Source: Actinomycetes bacterium (GTDB taxonomy: Bacteria; Actinomycetota; Actinomycetes; Mycobacteriales; Mycobacteriaceae). From it: a stretch of DNA of 64,000 bases. The position numbers and the translations under genes are program-made. The DNA is taken from NCBI GenBank assembly GCA_023461275.1, contig JAEYMI010000048.1, positions 62,001-126,000 of the forward strand, in the 5' to 3' direction. Of the stretch, positions 41,992 to 57,680 are shown in pieces; the stretch's first letter is position 1, and every line of letters begins with the position of its first letter. The notes under the pieces are model-generated. The model made no database searches, had not been told where the DNA came from, and saw only the letters and a program-made list of their open reading frames with translations.

Positions 41992-44900
41992 GCTCGCTGT
42001 CCTGTCCTGCGCCGCGCGGCCCGTTGGCGCGCAGCAGCTCGTCGGCTGGCCCGGTCACGAAGGTCGTCGCCGGGTTCGGTGGGCTCGGCACTCGCCAGCC
42101 CGAGTTGGGAGATGAGTTCGGCGGCCAGGGCCGTCGGGTTGGCACCCTGCAGCAGCAGCGCCACCGGAGGTTCGACGCCGAAGTCGCCGCGCACCGTGTT
42201 GCGGATGCGGACCGCCATCAGCGAGTCCATCCCGAGGTCGGTGAGTGGCTTCTCCGCGTCGATCGCCGAGGCGTCGGCGTAGCCCATGATCGCGGCGATC
42301 CGGGACCGCAACCGGTCGCTGACCACCTCGAGCACCGTCGCCGGATCGAGGTCCTTCAACGCTTCCGGGCCGGCCCAGTCGTCCTCGGCCTGGGTGCCGT
42401 CGAGTTCGGCGACCAGTTCGCTGAAGTAGCCGATCTGACCCAGTTCGGGGAATGCCGCGGCAGCGCGGTCCAGGCGCAGACGCACCACACCGACCTGGGC
42501 CAGGTCGCGGCGCTGAAGCGCTTCGAGAGCCTCGATGCCCTCGGCGGGTGCGATCGGATCGATGGCATCCATCGACAACGACTGCGCCACACCGACCTGA
42601 GCCCACTGACCCCAGTTGACCGAGGTGGCGGGCAGTCCGGCGGCACGACGCCAGGCGACCAGTGCGTCCACCCAGGCGTTGGCCGCGGCGTAGGCGCCCT
42701 GGCCGGGCGATCCCAGCAGCGATGCCACCGAGGAGAAGACGATCCAGAAGTCCAGGTCGCGCCCGGTGGTTGCGGTGTGCAATGCCAGCGCACCACTGAC
42801 CTTGGGTGCCCAGACCCGCTCCAGGCTGTCGCGGCCCAGGGCCACGATCAGCGCGTCGTCGATGACCGCGGCCGAGTGCAGCACGCCGCGCAGGGTCTGT
42901 CCGGTCGACTCGGCTGCCGTGACGAGCTGCTGCGCCACTCCCGGTGCGGAGATGTCGCCGGCGACGTAGGCCACCGCGGTGGTGTCCGACAGCGCGTCGA
43001 GTTCGCTCTGCTGCTCCGGCGTGAGCTCGCTGCGTCCGTTGAGGACGATGCGGCCGGCACCGGCGTCGATGAGCCAGCGGGCCATCACCAATCCGAGGCC
43101 ACCCATGCCGCCGGTGATGACGTAGGCGCCGTCGCCACGCACGCTCTCCTCGCGGGTCGGTTCGCCCAGCGGAACCCGGGCGAGGCGCTCGGCATAGCGT
43201 TGTCCGTCGCGGAACGCGACGACGTCGTCATTGCCGGACGCCTCGAGTTCGGCCACCAGTGCCGCCCGCGCATCGCCGGAGTCGTCGAGATCGACCAGCG
43301 TCGCCTTGAGATCGGGGTGTTCGTAGGCGAGGACGCGGACGAGTCCCTTGAGCGCGCCGACCGTCGGGTCGCCGCCTTCGCGGTCGTCGAGGGTCAGGCC
43401 GTTGCGCGTGGCGACCCACAGTCGCGGCGCGACGCCGTGCCAGCCCGAGGCGATGGTGCGTACCGTCGCCGACACCGACCACACCAGGTGCTCGGCTCGT
43501 CGGATCGAGGCCTCGGTGCCGTCGAAGGCGTCCTTACCGAGGACGACGACCACACCGACGGGCGGCAGGTCGGGATCCGACGCCGCATCGGCGAAGGCCT
43601 GCGCGAGGCCGGGCTCGTTGCCCAGTTCGGCGCGCACGATCCGCCGGTCGGCGCCGGCGAACGCGGTGGTGAAGTCGTCGGCCAGGGCCTGCGCTCCGTC
43701 GCCGCTGAGCACCAGCCAGCTCCCCTTCGGCGCCGACGATCCGGCGGCGACCTCCGTCTGCACCCACGACGATCCGAAGACCTTCTGCGACAGCGGAAGC
43801 GGCACCGTGTGGCGCTGCACGCGTCGCAGGTAGACCCCGGACGCCTCGACGATCACCGTGCCGGCGTCGTCGAGAAGGGTGAAGTTGCCGACCTTGTCGG
43901 CGCTGTCCGCCACGGGCAGCACCTCGGCGAAGCATCGGGCCTGGCGGCCGATCGGACCACGAACCCGCAGGGAGTCGATGGCGACCGGCAGGTAGGTGGC
44001 GTCGGCCTGCTCGGACTGCGGATCGGTGGGCATCGCGGCGGCCACACCCTGCAGCGCGGCGTCGAGCATCACCGGATGCAGACGAAGTTCGCGGTTGATC
44101 GTCGCCTCGTCGGGCAGCACGATCTCCGACTCCGAGGCGCCGGTACCGGTCCGGACGATCCGCACCAGCGCGGCGAAGGCCTGCGCGTGGTGGGCGCCGG
44201 TGCGGCGCAACGCGGTGTAGAAGTCCGATGGCGAGACGGCGTCTCCCCCGGCCGCCGACGGCGATCGGCGCGGCGGTTCGTCGCCGGCCTTCTCGATTCG
44301 CGCGACCGCATGGCGGCGCCAGGCCCCGTCGTCGGCACGCGAGTTCACCTCGACGCGTGTCTCGTCACCGTCGACGGTGAGCGACGTGGTCAGGCGCACG
44401 GTGCCTTCGACGGGCAGCATCTGATCCACTTCGAGACGGCTGAGCACAATGGACTCCACCGGCACCGAGAGCGCGGAACTGCCTGCGGCCAAGGCGATTT
44501 CGGCGAAACCGGCGGCCGGCATGATGGCTTGCCCGTGCACACGGTGATCGGCCAGCCACGGCAACGTGTCGGTACCGACCTCGGCCTGCCAGACGTGCCC
44601 ACCGGTCGGGAGTTCGACGTGAGTGCCCAGCAGGGGGTGCCCGGCTGCGGCGCCGACCGTCGCGCCGGCACGGACGGTGATCCAGAAACTCTCGTGCTGC
44701 CAGGCGGCCGGCGGCAGGTCGGTCAACCGGCCCTGTTCGGGCAGCGAGATGTCGCTGCGCGCGGCATCGACGGCGGCGAGGTTGGCGTGGAACCCGAGTC
44801 CCTCGTCCTCGTCACGCACGATGGTGCCCGAGACCAGGACGTCGCCGCGCGGGCGCGCGACATCGAGGCATTCGGTGATCGAATAGGTCAGCAGCGGATG

Positions 44901-47368
44901 CGGACTCATCTCCAGGAAAGTGGCGTGCGAGGCGGCCGCGCGAGCCACCGCTTGATTGAACCGCACCGGCTGACGCAGGTTGTTCACCCAGTAATCCGGT
45001 CCCATGGTGGGGGTGCCGCCGTCGGGGTCGACGGTGGTGAACAGCGGGATGGTCGGCTGCTGCGGGCGCAGGCCGGCCAGCTCGGTGCGCAGTTCGTCGA
45101 GAATCGGATCCACCGTCGGGTGATGCGAGGCGACATCGACCTCGACACGACGAGCCAACAGATTGCGCTTGGTCACCTCGGCGATCAGGGCATCGATCTG
45201 CTCCGGCGGTCCGGCGACGACGGTGTGCTTCGGCGAGGCGTGCACCGCCACGCCGACGTTGTCGTACCCGGCTACCAGCGACTCCGCCGCCGATGCATCG
45301 GCCTCGAGCAGGGCCATGGCGCCTTGTCCGGAGAGGCGTTTCATCAGACGCGAGCGGGTCGAGATCACGGTCAGACCATCAGCACGCGACAACGCGCCGG
45401 ACACGACGGACGCAGCCACCTCACCCATGGAGTGACCGATCACCGCGTCCGGGGTGATGCCGTAGGAACGCCACAGATCGGTCAGGGCCAGCTGGATACC
45501 GGTCAGGACCGGCTGGATGCGGTCGATACCGACGACGGTCTCCCCGGAAAGCAAGGTCTCCTTCAGCGAGAACCCGGCAGCGGCAACGAAATCTGGCTCG
45601 ATCTCATCGATCGCCGCGGCGAAAGCGGGCTCGGTGGCCAACAGACGCTGACCCATCCCCGCCCACTGCGAACCCTGCCCGGAGAAGCAGAACACCGTGC
45701 CCGGCCCGGACTGCAGTGCGCGCGGCGCGACCACGCCGGCCGCCGGGTTTCCGGCAGCCAGAGCGCGCAGGCCGGCGATGGCATCGGCGGTGGAGCGCGC
45801 CGAGACGGTGCCGACCACGTCGGCCGGACCGCGCCGGCGACGCAGGCTGTGGGCGACGTCGGCGACGCTCGATGCGGCTCCCTCACCCTCGAGCCAGTCG
45901 GCAAGCGTCGCTGCCCAGGCCTGAACGCGCGGCGCGGTCTTACCCGACACGCTCAACGTCGACACGCCGTCGACTGCCGACGGCGCGGCCGGATCGAGGC
46001 CCTGCTCCAGGATGATGTGGGCGTTGGTCCCGCCCAGGCCGAACCCGGACACGCCGGCACGGCGCGGTACGCCGGTGCTGGGCCATTCCTGACTCTCGGT
46101 CGGCACGAACAACCGGGTCTGCTTGGGGTCGATGGCCGGATTCCATTGCGAGAAGTTCAGATTCGGCGGAACCGTGCCACGCTGCACCGTCAGTACGGCC
46201 TTGATGAAGCCGGCGATGCCCGCGGCTCCTTCGAGGTGACCGAAGTTGCTCTTGACCGCTCCGAGTGCGCACTTGGTCTCGCCTTTTCCGTAGACCGAGG
46301 CGAGTGCGTCGAATTCGATCGGATCGCCCAGAGCGGTTCCGGTGCCGTGGGTTTCGATGAAGTTCACCGTGCCGGCCGGTACGTCGCCGGCGGTCAGGGC
46401 GCGCCTGATGACGTCGACCTGTGCCGGGGCGTTGGGTGCGGTCAGGCCGTTGGAGCGGCCGTCCTGGTTGACCGCGGAGCCACGCACGACCGCCACCACG
46501 CGGTCGCCGTCGGCGATCGCATCCGACAGGCGCTTGAGCACCACGACGCCCGCTCCCTCGCCGCGCACGAAGCCGTCGGCTCCGGCGTCGAAGGCGTAGC
46601 AGTGTCCACGCGGGGAGAGCATGCCCCACTTGGCCAGTGCCAGTTGGGTTTCCGGACGCAGGATGAGGTTGACGCCACCGGCGAGCGCTAGATCGCTCTC
46701 CCGGGTGCGCAGGCTCTGGCAGGCCATGTGGACCGACACCAGCGATGACGAACACGCGGTGTCGACGGCCACGGCGGGGCCGCGCAGGCCGAGCAGGTAG
46801 GCGATCCGGCCGACGGTGACGCTGTGTGCGTTGCCGGTGGCCGAGTAGGCGTCGATGCTGTCGGGGTCGGCGGCCGAGCGGGTCTGATACTCGTTGTAGT
46901 AGACCCCGGCCATCACCGCGCCGCGGACACCGTTGACGGCCTCCGGTGCGTAACCGGCGTTTTCCAGTGCCTCCCAGGCGACTTCGAGAAGCAGGCGCTG
47001 CTGCGGATCCATCGCCTCGGCCTCGCGGGGGGTGATGCCGAAGAAGTCCGCGTCGAATCCCGAGATGTCGGAAAGGAATCCGCCCCACTTGGACGGCATC
47101 CGTCCGGGAACGCTCAGGTCCGGGTCGTAATACTCCTCGGCGTCCCACCGGTCGGCAGGAACCCCGACGATGCCGTCGCGGCCCTCGGTGAGGAACTTCC
47201 AGTAGGAGTCCGGGCCGTCGACGCCGCCCGGCAACCGGCAACCGACACCGATCACCGCGATCGGTTCGGCGGTCGACAGACGCGACGCCTTGGTGAACTG
47301 CTCACCCAGAGCGGTGCGCTGCGCCTCGTTCATCGCCGACATGCGGTTGAACGTTGTCTTGACCACCA

Positions 47369-47369
<1 letters not shown>
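41988..47369 (-). CDS. ppsD: type I polyketide synthase, PpsD type (KS-AT-DH-KR-ACP)
   Basis: A 1,793-residue synthase (M. tuberculosis PpsD is about 1,827). Domains are an N-terminal docking coil (residues 1-32), KS with C206, AT with GHSMGE near 646, and DH with HRVHGQAIMP near 941 and a later LDAALQG. KR follows with GGMGGLG near 1423 and YAAANAWVDAL near 1561, then ACP with LGMDSLMAV near 1715, and a basic C-terminal docking tail (RDRASRRAAARQRAA). The tail and reducing domains resemble PpsD. The N-terminal coil and KS look more like PpsB as I recall them. The KR and DH look intact, so it should leave a double bond. It shares one base with the upstream synthase and overlaps ppsE by four bases. 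Confidence 0.92.
45307..45684. repeat. near-identical AT segment, copy in ppsD
   Basis: A 378-base stretch inside the acyltransferase domain that matches 50766-51143 in ppsC with about a dozen differences by eye, offset 5,459 bases, no gaps. Flanking AT sequence is clearly less alike. It covers the nucleophile motif GHSMGE. Confidence 0.85.
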
Positions 47370-52861
<5,492 letters not shown>

Positions 52862-52865
52862 CGGG

Positions 52866-55800
52866 TCAGGCCAGCCTTTCGGAAAGTGCTCGTAGTAGTT
52901 CGTCTTCGGAGAGATCGTCGTAGGTGTCGTCGAGTTCGTCCTCGGCGATCTCGGTCATCTCCGGCAGTGTTGATGCGAGGTAGCCGGTCAGTGCGTCGAC
53001 GGTCGGGTAATCAAAGACCACCGAGGTAGGCAACACCTCCCCCAGGCTCTCGCTCAGGGCACGTTGCAGCGTCACCGTCATCAGTGAGTCCATTCCGAAT
53101 TGGAAGAACCCCTGAGTCGGATCGAGCAGGGTGGGTGACTCCAACGCCATCACCTTGGCCACGAGCGTGGTCACGTGCTCGCTCAACAGGTCTCGACGAC
53201 CGGCCGGTTCACAGGCACGCAGCGCCACCCGGAATTCGGTGTCATCGGAGAGTTCCGCGGCCTGCGACGCCTCGCGAGGCAGCAGGTCGTCGACGATGCG
53301 CAGCGCCGCCCGGGTGCGGTAGGCCTCGGCCAGCCGCGGCCAGTCCGCCGATACCACCACCGAGCGCACCGGGGCATCCGGCCTGCTCGCCGACGCCAGG
53401 GCACGGATCGCGGTGGCATCGTCCATCGGGCGCAGTCCCGAATCCTGGGTCACCTGGCGTTCGATCTCGGCCTGGTGATCGGCCAACGACGCCCACAGTC
53501 CCCAGTTCACCGTGGTCGCGGGCAATCCCGCGGCCCGTCGCGCGTAGCTGAATGCGTCGAGGTAGGTGGTGGTCGCCGCGTAATGGCCGAGCCATCGTGA
53601 ACCGGTCAGACCGGAGATCGAGGAGAAGACGACGAATCGCTTGACCGGCACCCGCAGCGTCTGGCGGTGCAACACGGCCAACGCATCGAGCTTCGGTACG
53701 AACATGGCCGCGACGTCGTCGTCGGTCATGGTCGTCAACTCCACCGGGCCGCCACCGAAGGCGGCCAGGTAGATCCCGTCCAGGCGTGGCAGATCGTTGC
53801 CGAACCGGTCGAACAGTGCGGTCATCGACGCCTCGTCGGCGGTGTCGGCGGCCACCGGGATCACCGTGGTGCCGGTGGCGGCCAGCTCGGCGATCAAGTC
53901 GTCGAGCCGATCACCGGGGTTACGCGACACACCGATCACGGTGGCCGCGCCCATCGAGGCGAGCTGTCGGATCAACGACGGTCCGATGTTGCCCGTTGCG
54001 CCGATGACGAGATGGCAACCACCGCCGTCGAGTTCGGGTTCGGCGGGAGCGCTCGGCGCGGCCACCGGTACCAGCCGGGGCACGTGCCGGACACCGGCCC
54101 GGTACGCGATCTGATCGTCGGCTCCGAGTGCCGGGTTGTCGGTGCCCGCATCGGCTTCGGTGACGACGTATCCCGCGGCCACCGGGGCGGCCACCAGCTC
54201 GTCGACGTCGATGACGGCTCCCCAGATCTCGGGATGCTCGAGTGCCAGGGTGCGACCCAGGCCCCAGAGCACGGCGTGTGCCGGATTGACCCGGTCACCC
54301 TCCCGCGCGGGCTGCGCGTTGCGGGTCAGCAGGAAGAGCTTCGGCGCCGCGTCGGCTGTGACCATCGCGGTGGCCAGATGGCGGGCGGCGTGGAACAGCC
54401 GATAGCCGGGCTCGGCGTCGAACAGTTCGGCCGGCGTCGTCGGCTCCGGTGCGTACAGCACGTGGGTTGCCGACCGCAGTGCCGTCGCCAGCTCCGGATT
54501 CTGTGGTGCGCGCAGTACCGATTCGGGCAGCACTGCGACCGTGCCCGACGAACCGACCAGTGCGGTCAGGGCGGCACCGATCGAGTCGCCGATCACCACC
54601 CACGACGCACCGTCGACGGCGGCGACCGCGGCTGCGGCCTCGGTGAGTTCAGCTGCCGGCCAGGCCAATTCACTCCACCAGTCGGCGGGGATGGCCGGAT
54701 CGGCGTCAGCGTTGACCAGCGATCGGCCGGTCGCCGCGATCATCGGAGCGGCGATCGGCATCCAGTACCGGCCGTGTTGCCACGGCGTCGTCGGCAGCAC
54801 CGGATGCGGTTCGGGCAGGTGCGGCGTCTGCGGCGCCCGATCGGTGTGCGTGGCGTTGAGTGCGGTCCGGAAGGCCAGCGTGTCATCGCCGTCTCGCGTC
54901 AACGTGCCGAACGCGTGGTGATGGCCGGCGGTCTCGTCATCGCTGATCGACTCGAGCGTCTCGTTGATGGCCTGCACCAGCATGGGGTGTGGGCTGATCT
55001 CGACGAAGGTCGCATGATCGGCGGCCGCTGTGGTGACCGCTTGGGACAACCGCACCGGCCGGCGGACGTTGGCCATCCAGTACTCGGCGTCGAGCGGACG
55101 GCTGTCCTCGAACACGGTGGACAAGAACGGGATTCGGGGTGGACGCGGGCTGATGTCGGCCAGGGTCGTGGCGAGCTCCGGCAGTATCGGGTCCATCAGT
55201 GCGGTGTGCGAGGCCACCTCCATGTTGACCCGGCGGGCGAACCAACCACGGTCGGTGGCATCGGCGATGACCCGTTCGACGTCGGCGGCCGGTCCGGCCA
55301 CCACCGTGGAGCGCGGGGCCAGTTCGCCGGCGATGGTGACCGCCGGGAACCCGCCGAGCAGATCGGTGACGGTCGCGGGATCCTGGCGCAGCAGGGCCAC
55401 CCCACCATGTCCGCCGAGGGTCGACATCAGGCGTGATCGAGCGGCGACCACCCGCAGGCCGTCGGCGACGGTCAGTGCTCCCGCGGTCACCGCCGCCGAG
55501 ACCTCCCCCACCGATTGGCCGATGACGGCGTCCGGATGAACCCCGTGTGCGGCCCAGAGTCGGGTCAGCGCCAGCTGCAGGCCGACGAGCACCGGCTGCA
55601 CCTGATCGTCGCCGCGCAACTCGGTATCGGAGACCAGCGCGTCACGCAACGAGAAACCGACGTGTTCGACGAAGAGCGGTTCGATCTCATCGACCGCGGC
55701 GGCGAATGCGGGTTCCTCGTCGAGGAGTCGACGACCCATCCCCAGCCAGTGCGAGCCCTGCCCGGAATACACGAAGACCGTTCCGCTGCCGCCGGATCCG

Positions 55801-57680
55801 TCGCGCGGTGCGACGACGCCGTCGGCGCTGGTGCCCTCGGCGAGGGCTCGCAGACCGGCGATCGCGTCGGCGGCGTCACGTGCGCACACGGTCGCGAAGA
55901 CCGGATGCTCGCTGCGGTGATGGCTGAGGGCGTGTGCGACGTCGGGAAGCGCGATGAGGCTTCCGTCGGCACCGATCTGCTCGCGTTCCATCCAGTCGGC
56001 CAGCACGCCGGCCAGGTCGGCGACGCGCGAGGCGGATTTGCCGGACACCACGAGGGTGGTGACCGCCGGCAGCTCGACGCCCTCGGTGTCGGTGCGCACC
56101 GCGATCGGTGCCTGCTCGACCACGATGTGGGCATTGGTGCCGCCGAAGCCGAACGACGACACGCCGGCCCGGCGGGGGCGATCGGAGTGTGGCCACTTCT
56201 GTTCGGAATCAACGACTTTGAGGCGCAGCTGGTCGAACGGGATATGCGGGTTGGGGTCGGTGAAGTGCAGGTTGCCGGGGATGGTCCCCTTCTGCAACGC
56301 CATGACGGTCTTGATGAAACCGGCGACCCCGGCGGCGGCCTCGAGATGGCCCAGGTTGGACTTGACCGCGCCCAGCAGCAGGGGCGCGTCGGCCGGCCGG
56401 CCGCGGCCGAGCACCGTACCGAGCGCGCGGGCCTCGATCGGATCACCCAGAAGTGTTCCGGTGCCATGGGTTTCGATGAAGTCGACGTCACGGACCGGCA
56501 CGTCGGCGTTGGCGTACGCCGAACGCAGCACCTCCATCTGGGCTGCCGGATTCGGTGCGAAAAGACCGTTGGAGTGACCGTCCTGGTTCACCGCGGAACC
56601 ACGGATCACCGCCAGGAGGCGGTCACCGTCCCGCCGGGCATCCGAGAGTCGCTTGAGCACCACGGCACCGCAACCCTCGCCGCGCACGAAACCATCGGCG
56701 GCGGCGTCGAAGGAGTGGCATGCACCCGTCGACGACAACGCGGCGCTCTGATCGAAACCGGCGAAGACCGCCGGGCTCAGGAGCAGATTGACTCCGGCGG
56801 CGATGGCGACATTCGAATCCCCTTGGCGCAGGCTCTGACTGGCCAGGTGGATGGCGACCAACGACGACGAGCACGCGGTGTCGATGGTCAGTGACGGACC
56901 GCGCAGATCCAGGAAGTACGAGAGGCGGTTGGCGATGATGCTCAGCGCACCACCCAGGTTGTTCCAGGCGTCGACGCCGGCCAGGTCGGTGGATGCCAGA
57001 TATCCGTACTCGCTGACGCAGGCGCCGACGAAGACGCCGGTCTGGCTGCGCCGCAACGACGTCGGCGGGATCCCGGCGTTCTCCAGCGCCTCCCACGCGA
57101 CCTCGAGAAGGATGCGCTGCTGCGGATCCATCTTCGCGGCCTCGCGGGCGGTGATCTCGAAAAAGTCGGCGTCGAAGGTGTCGATGTCGTCGAGGTAGGA
57201 GCCCCAGCGGGTGGTATTGGCCAGGGTCTTGGCCGCCTCGGCGGAGGTGTGCTCGAACGGCTCCCAGCGCTGCGCCGGGACCTCGCCGACCGCATTGCCG
57301 CCGTCGATGAGGAAGTCCCAGAACGAATCCGGGCCGTGGACGCCGCCGGGGAGGCGGCACCCGAGTCCGACGACCGCGATCGGTTCGTCGGTGGTGCGCC
57401 CGCCGGGCACAGCGATCGGTTCGTCGGGTGACTCTCCGTGCAACAGGTAGGCGACGAGCATGTTGATCGTCGGATGCTGCCAGAACTCCACGGGCGAGAC
57501 CGTGGTACCCAACAGTTCGCTGAGCTCTCCGGCGAGCACCACCGAATCACGGGAGCTGACACCGAGATCCACCATCGACGAGTTGGGGTCGACGTCCTTC
57601 GGGTCGCAGCCGATGGTGGTCGTCAGATAGTCGATCAGCCACTGCCTGAGCGTGGCGTCATCGGGAGTGTCGCCGCTCAT
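52866..57680 (-). CDS. ppsB: type I polyketide synthase with N-terminal loading ACP (ACP-KS-AT-KR-ACP), PpsA/PpsB mosaic
   Basis: A 1,604-residue synthase. An N-terminal ACP (LGVSSRDSVVLAGEL near residue 43) is followed by KS (Cys near 270, with a PpsA-like neighbourhood). AT has GQSVGE near 722 in place of GHSxGE and VASHTALMD as the specificity stretch. KR has GATGNIG near 1229 and VVFSSISG with Tyr in HYAATTTYLDAF near 1368. The C-terminal ACP (FGMDSLMTVTLQ near 1531) and an acidic tail (DLSEDELLRALSERLA) are PpsB-like. M. tuberculosis PpsB has no N-terminal ACP, so this is a PpsA front joined to a PpsB back. With only KR it should leave a hydroxyl. Its start shares one base with the end of the first synthase (TGATG). 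Confidence 0.91.
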   Translation of the reverse strand: MSGDTPDDATLRQWLIDYLTTTIGCDPKDVDPNSSMVDLGVSSRDSVVLAGELSELLGTTVSPVEFWQHPTINMLVAYLLHGESPDEPIAVPGGRTTDEPIAVVGLGCRLPGGVHGPDSFWDFLIDGGNAVGEVPAQRWEPFEHTSAEAAKTLANTTRWGSYLDDIDTFDADFFEITAREAAKMDPQQRILLEVAWEALENAGIPPTSLRRSQTGVFVGACVSEYGYLASTDLAGVDAWNNLGGALSIIANRLSYFLDLRGPSLTIDTACSSSLVAIHLASQSLRQGDSNVAIAAGVNLLLSPAVFAGFDQSAALSSTGACHSFDAAADGFVRGEGCGAVVLKRLSDARRDGDRLLAVIRGSAVNQDGHSNGLFAPNPAAQMEVLRSAYANADVPVRDVDFIETHGTGTLLGDPIEARALGTVLGRGRPADAPLLLGAVKSNLGHLEAAAGVAGFIKTVMALQKGTIPGNLHFTDPNPHIPFDQLRLKVVDSEQKWPHSDRPRRAGVSSFGFGGTNAHIVVEQAPIAVRTDTEGVELPAVTTLVVSGKSASRVADLAGVLADWMEREQIGADGSLIALPDVAHALSHHRSEHPVFATVCARDAADAIAGLRALAEGTSADGVVAPRDGSGGSGTVFVYSGQGSHWLGMGRRLLDEEPAFAAAVDEIEPLFVEHVGFSLRDALVSDTELRGDDQVQPVLVGLQLALTRLWAAHGVHPDAVIGQSVGEVSAAVTAGALTVADGLRVVAARSRLMSTLGGHGGVALLRQDPATVTDLLGGFPAVTIAGELAPRSTVVAGPAADVERVIADATDRGWFARRVNMEVASHTALMDPILPELATTLADISPRPPRIPFLSTVFEDSRPLDAEYWMANVRRPVRLSQAVTTAAADHATFVEISPHPMLVQAINETLESISDDETAGHHHAFGTLTRDGDDTLAFRTALNATHTDRAPQTPHLPEPHPVLPTTPWQHGRYWMPIAAPMIAATGRSLVNADADPAIPADWWSELAWPAAELTEAAAAVAAVDGASWVVIGDSIGAALTALVGSSGTVAVLPESVLRAPQNPELATALRSATHVLYAPEPTTPAELFDAEPGYRLFHAARHLATAMVTADAAPKLFLLTRNAQPAREGDRVNPAHAVLWGLGRTLALEHPEIWGAVIDVDELVAAPVAAGYVVTEADAGTDNPALGADDQIAYRAGVRHVPRLVPVAAPSAPAEPELDGGGCHLVIGATGNIGPSLIRQLASMGAATVIGVSRNPGDRLDDLIAELAATGTTVIPVAADTADEASMTALFDRFGNDLPRLDGIYLAAFGGGPVELTTMTDDDVAAMFVPKLDALAVLHRQTLRVPVKRFVVFSSISGLTGSRWLGHYAATTTYLDAFSYARRAAGLPATTVNWGLWASLADHQAEIERQVTQDSGLRPMDDATAIRALASASRPDAPVRSVVVSADWPRLAEAYRTRAALRIVDDLLPREASQAAELSDDTEFRVALRACEPAGRRDLLSEHVTTLVAKVMALESPTLLDPTQGFFQFGMDSLMTVTLQRALSESLGEVLPTSVVFDYPTVDALTGYLASTLPEMTEIAEDELDDTYDDLSEDELLRALSERLA

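Noticed and set aside
42024..46691. A 1,555-codon plus-strand open frame opposite ppsD
   Set aside because: It is the codon-bias shadow of the synthase; it has no domain signature, while every motif of KS, AT, DH, KR and ACP lies on the other strand.
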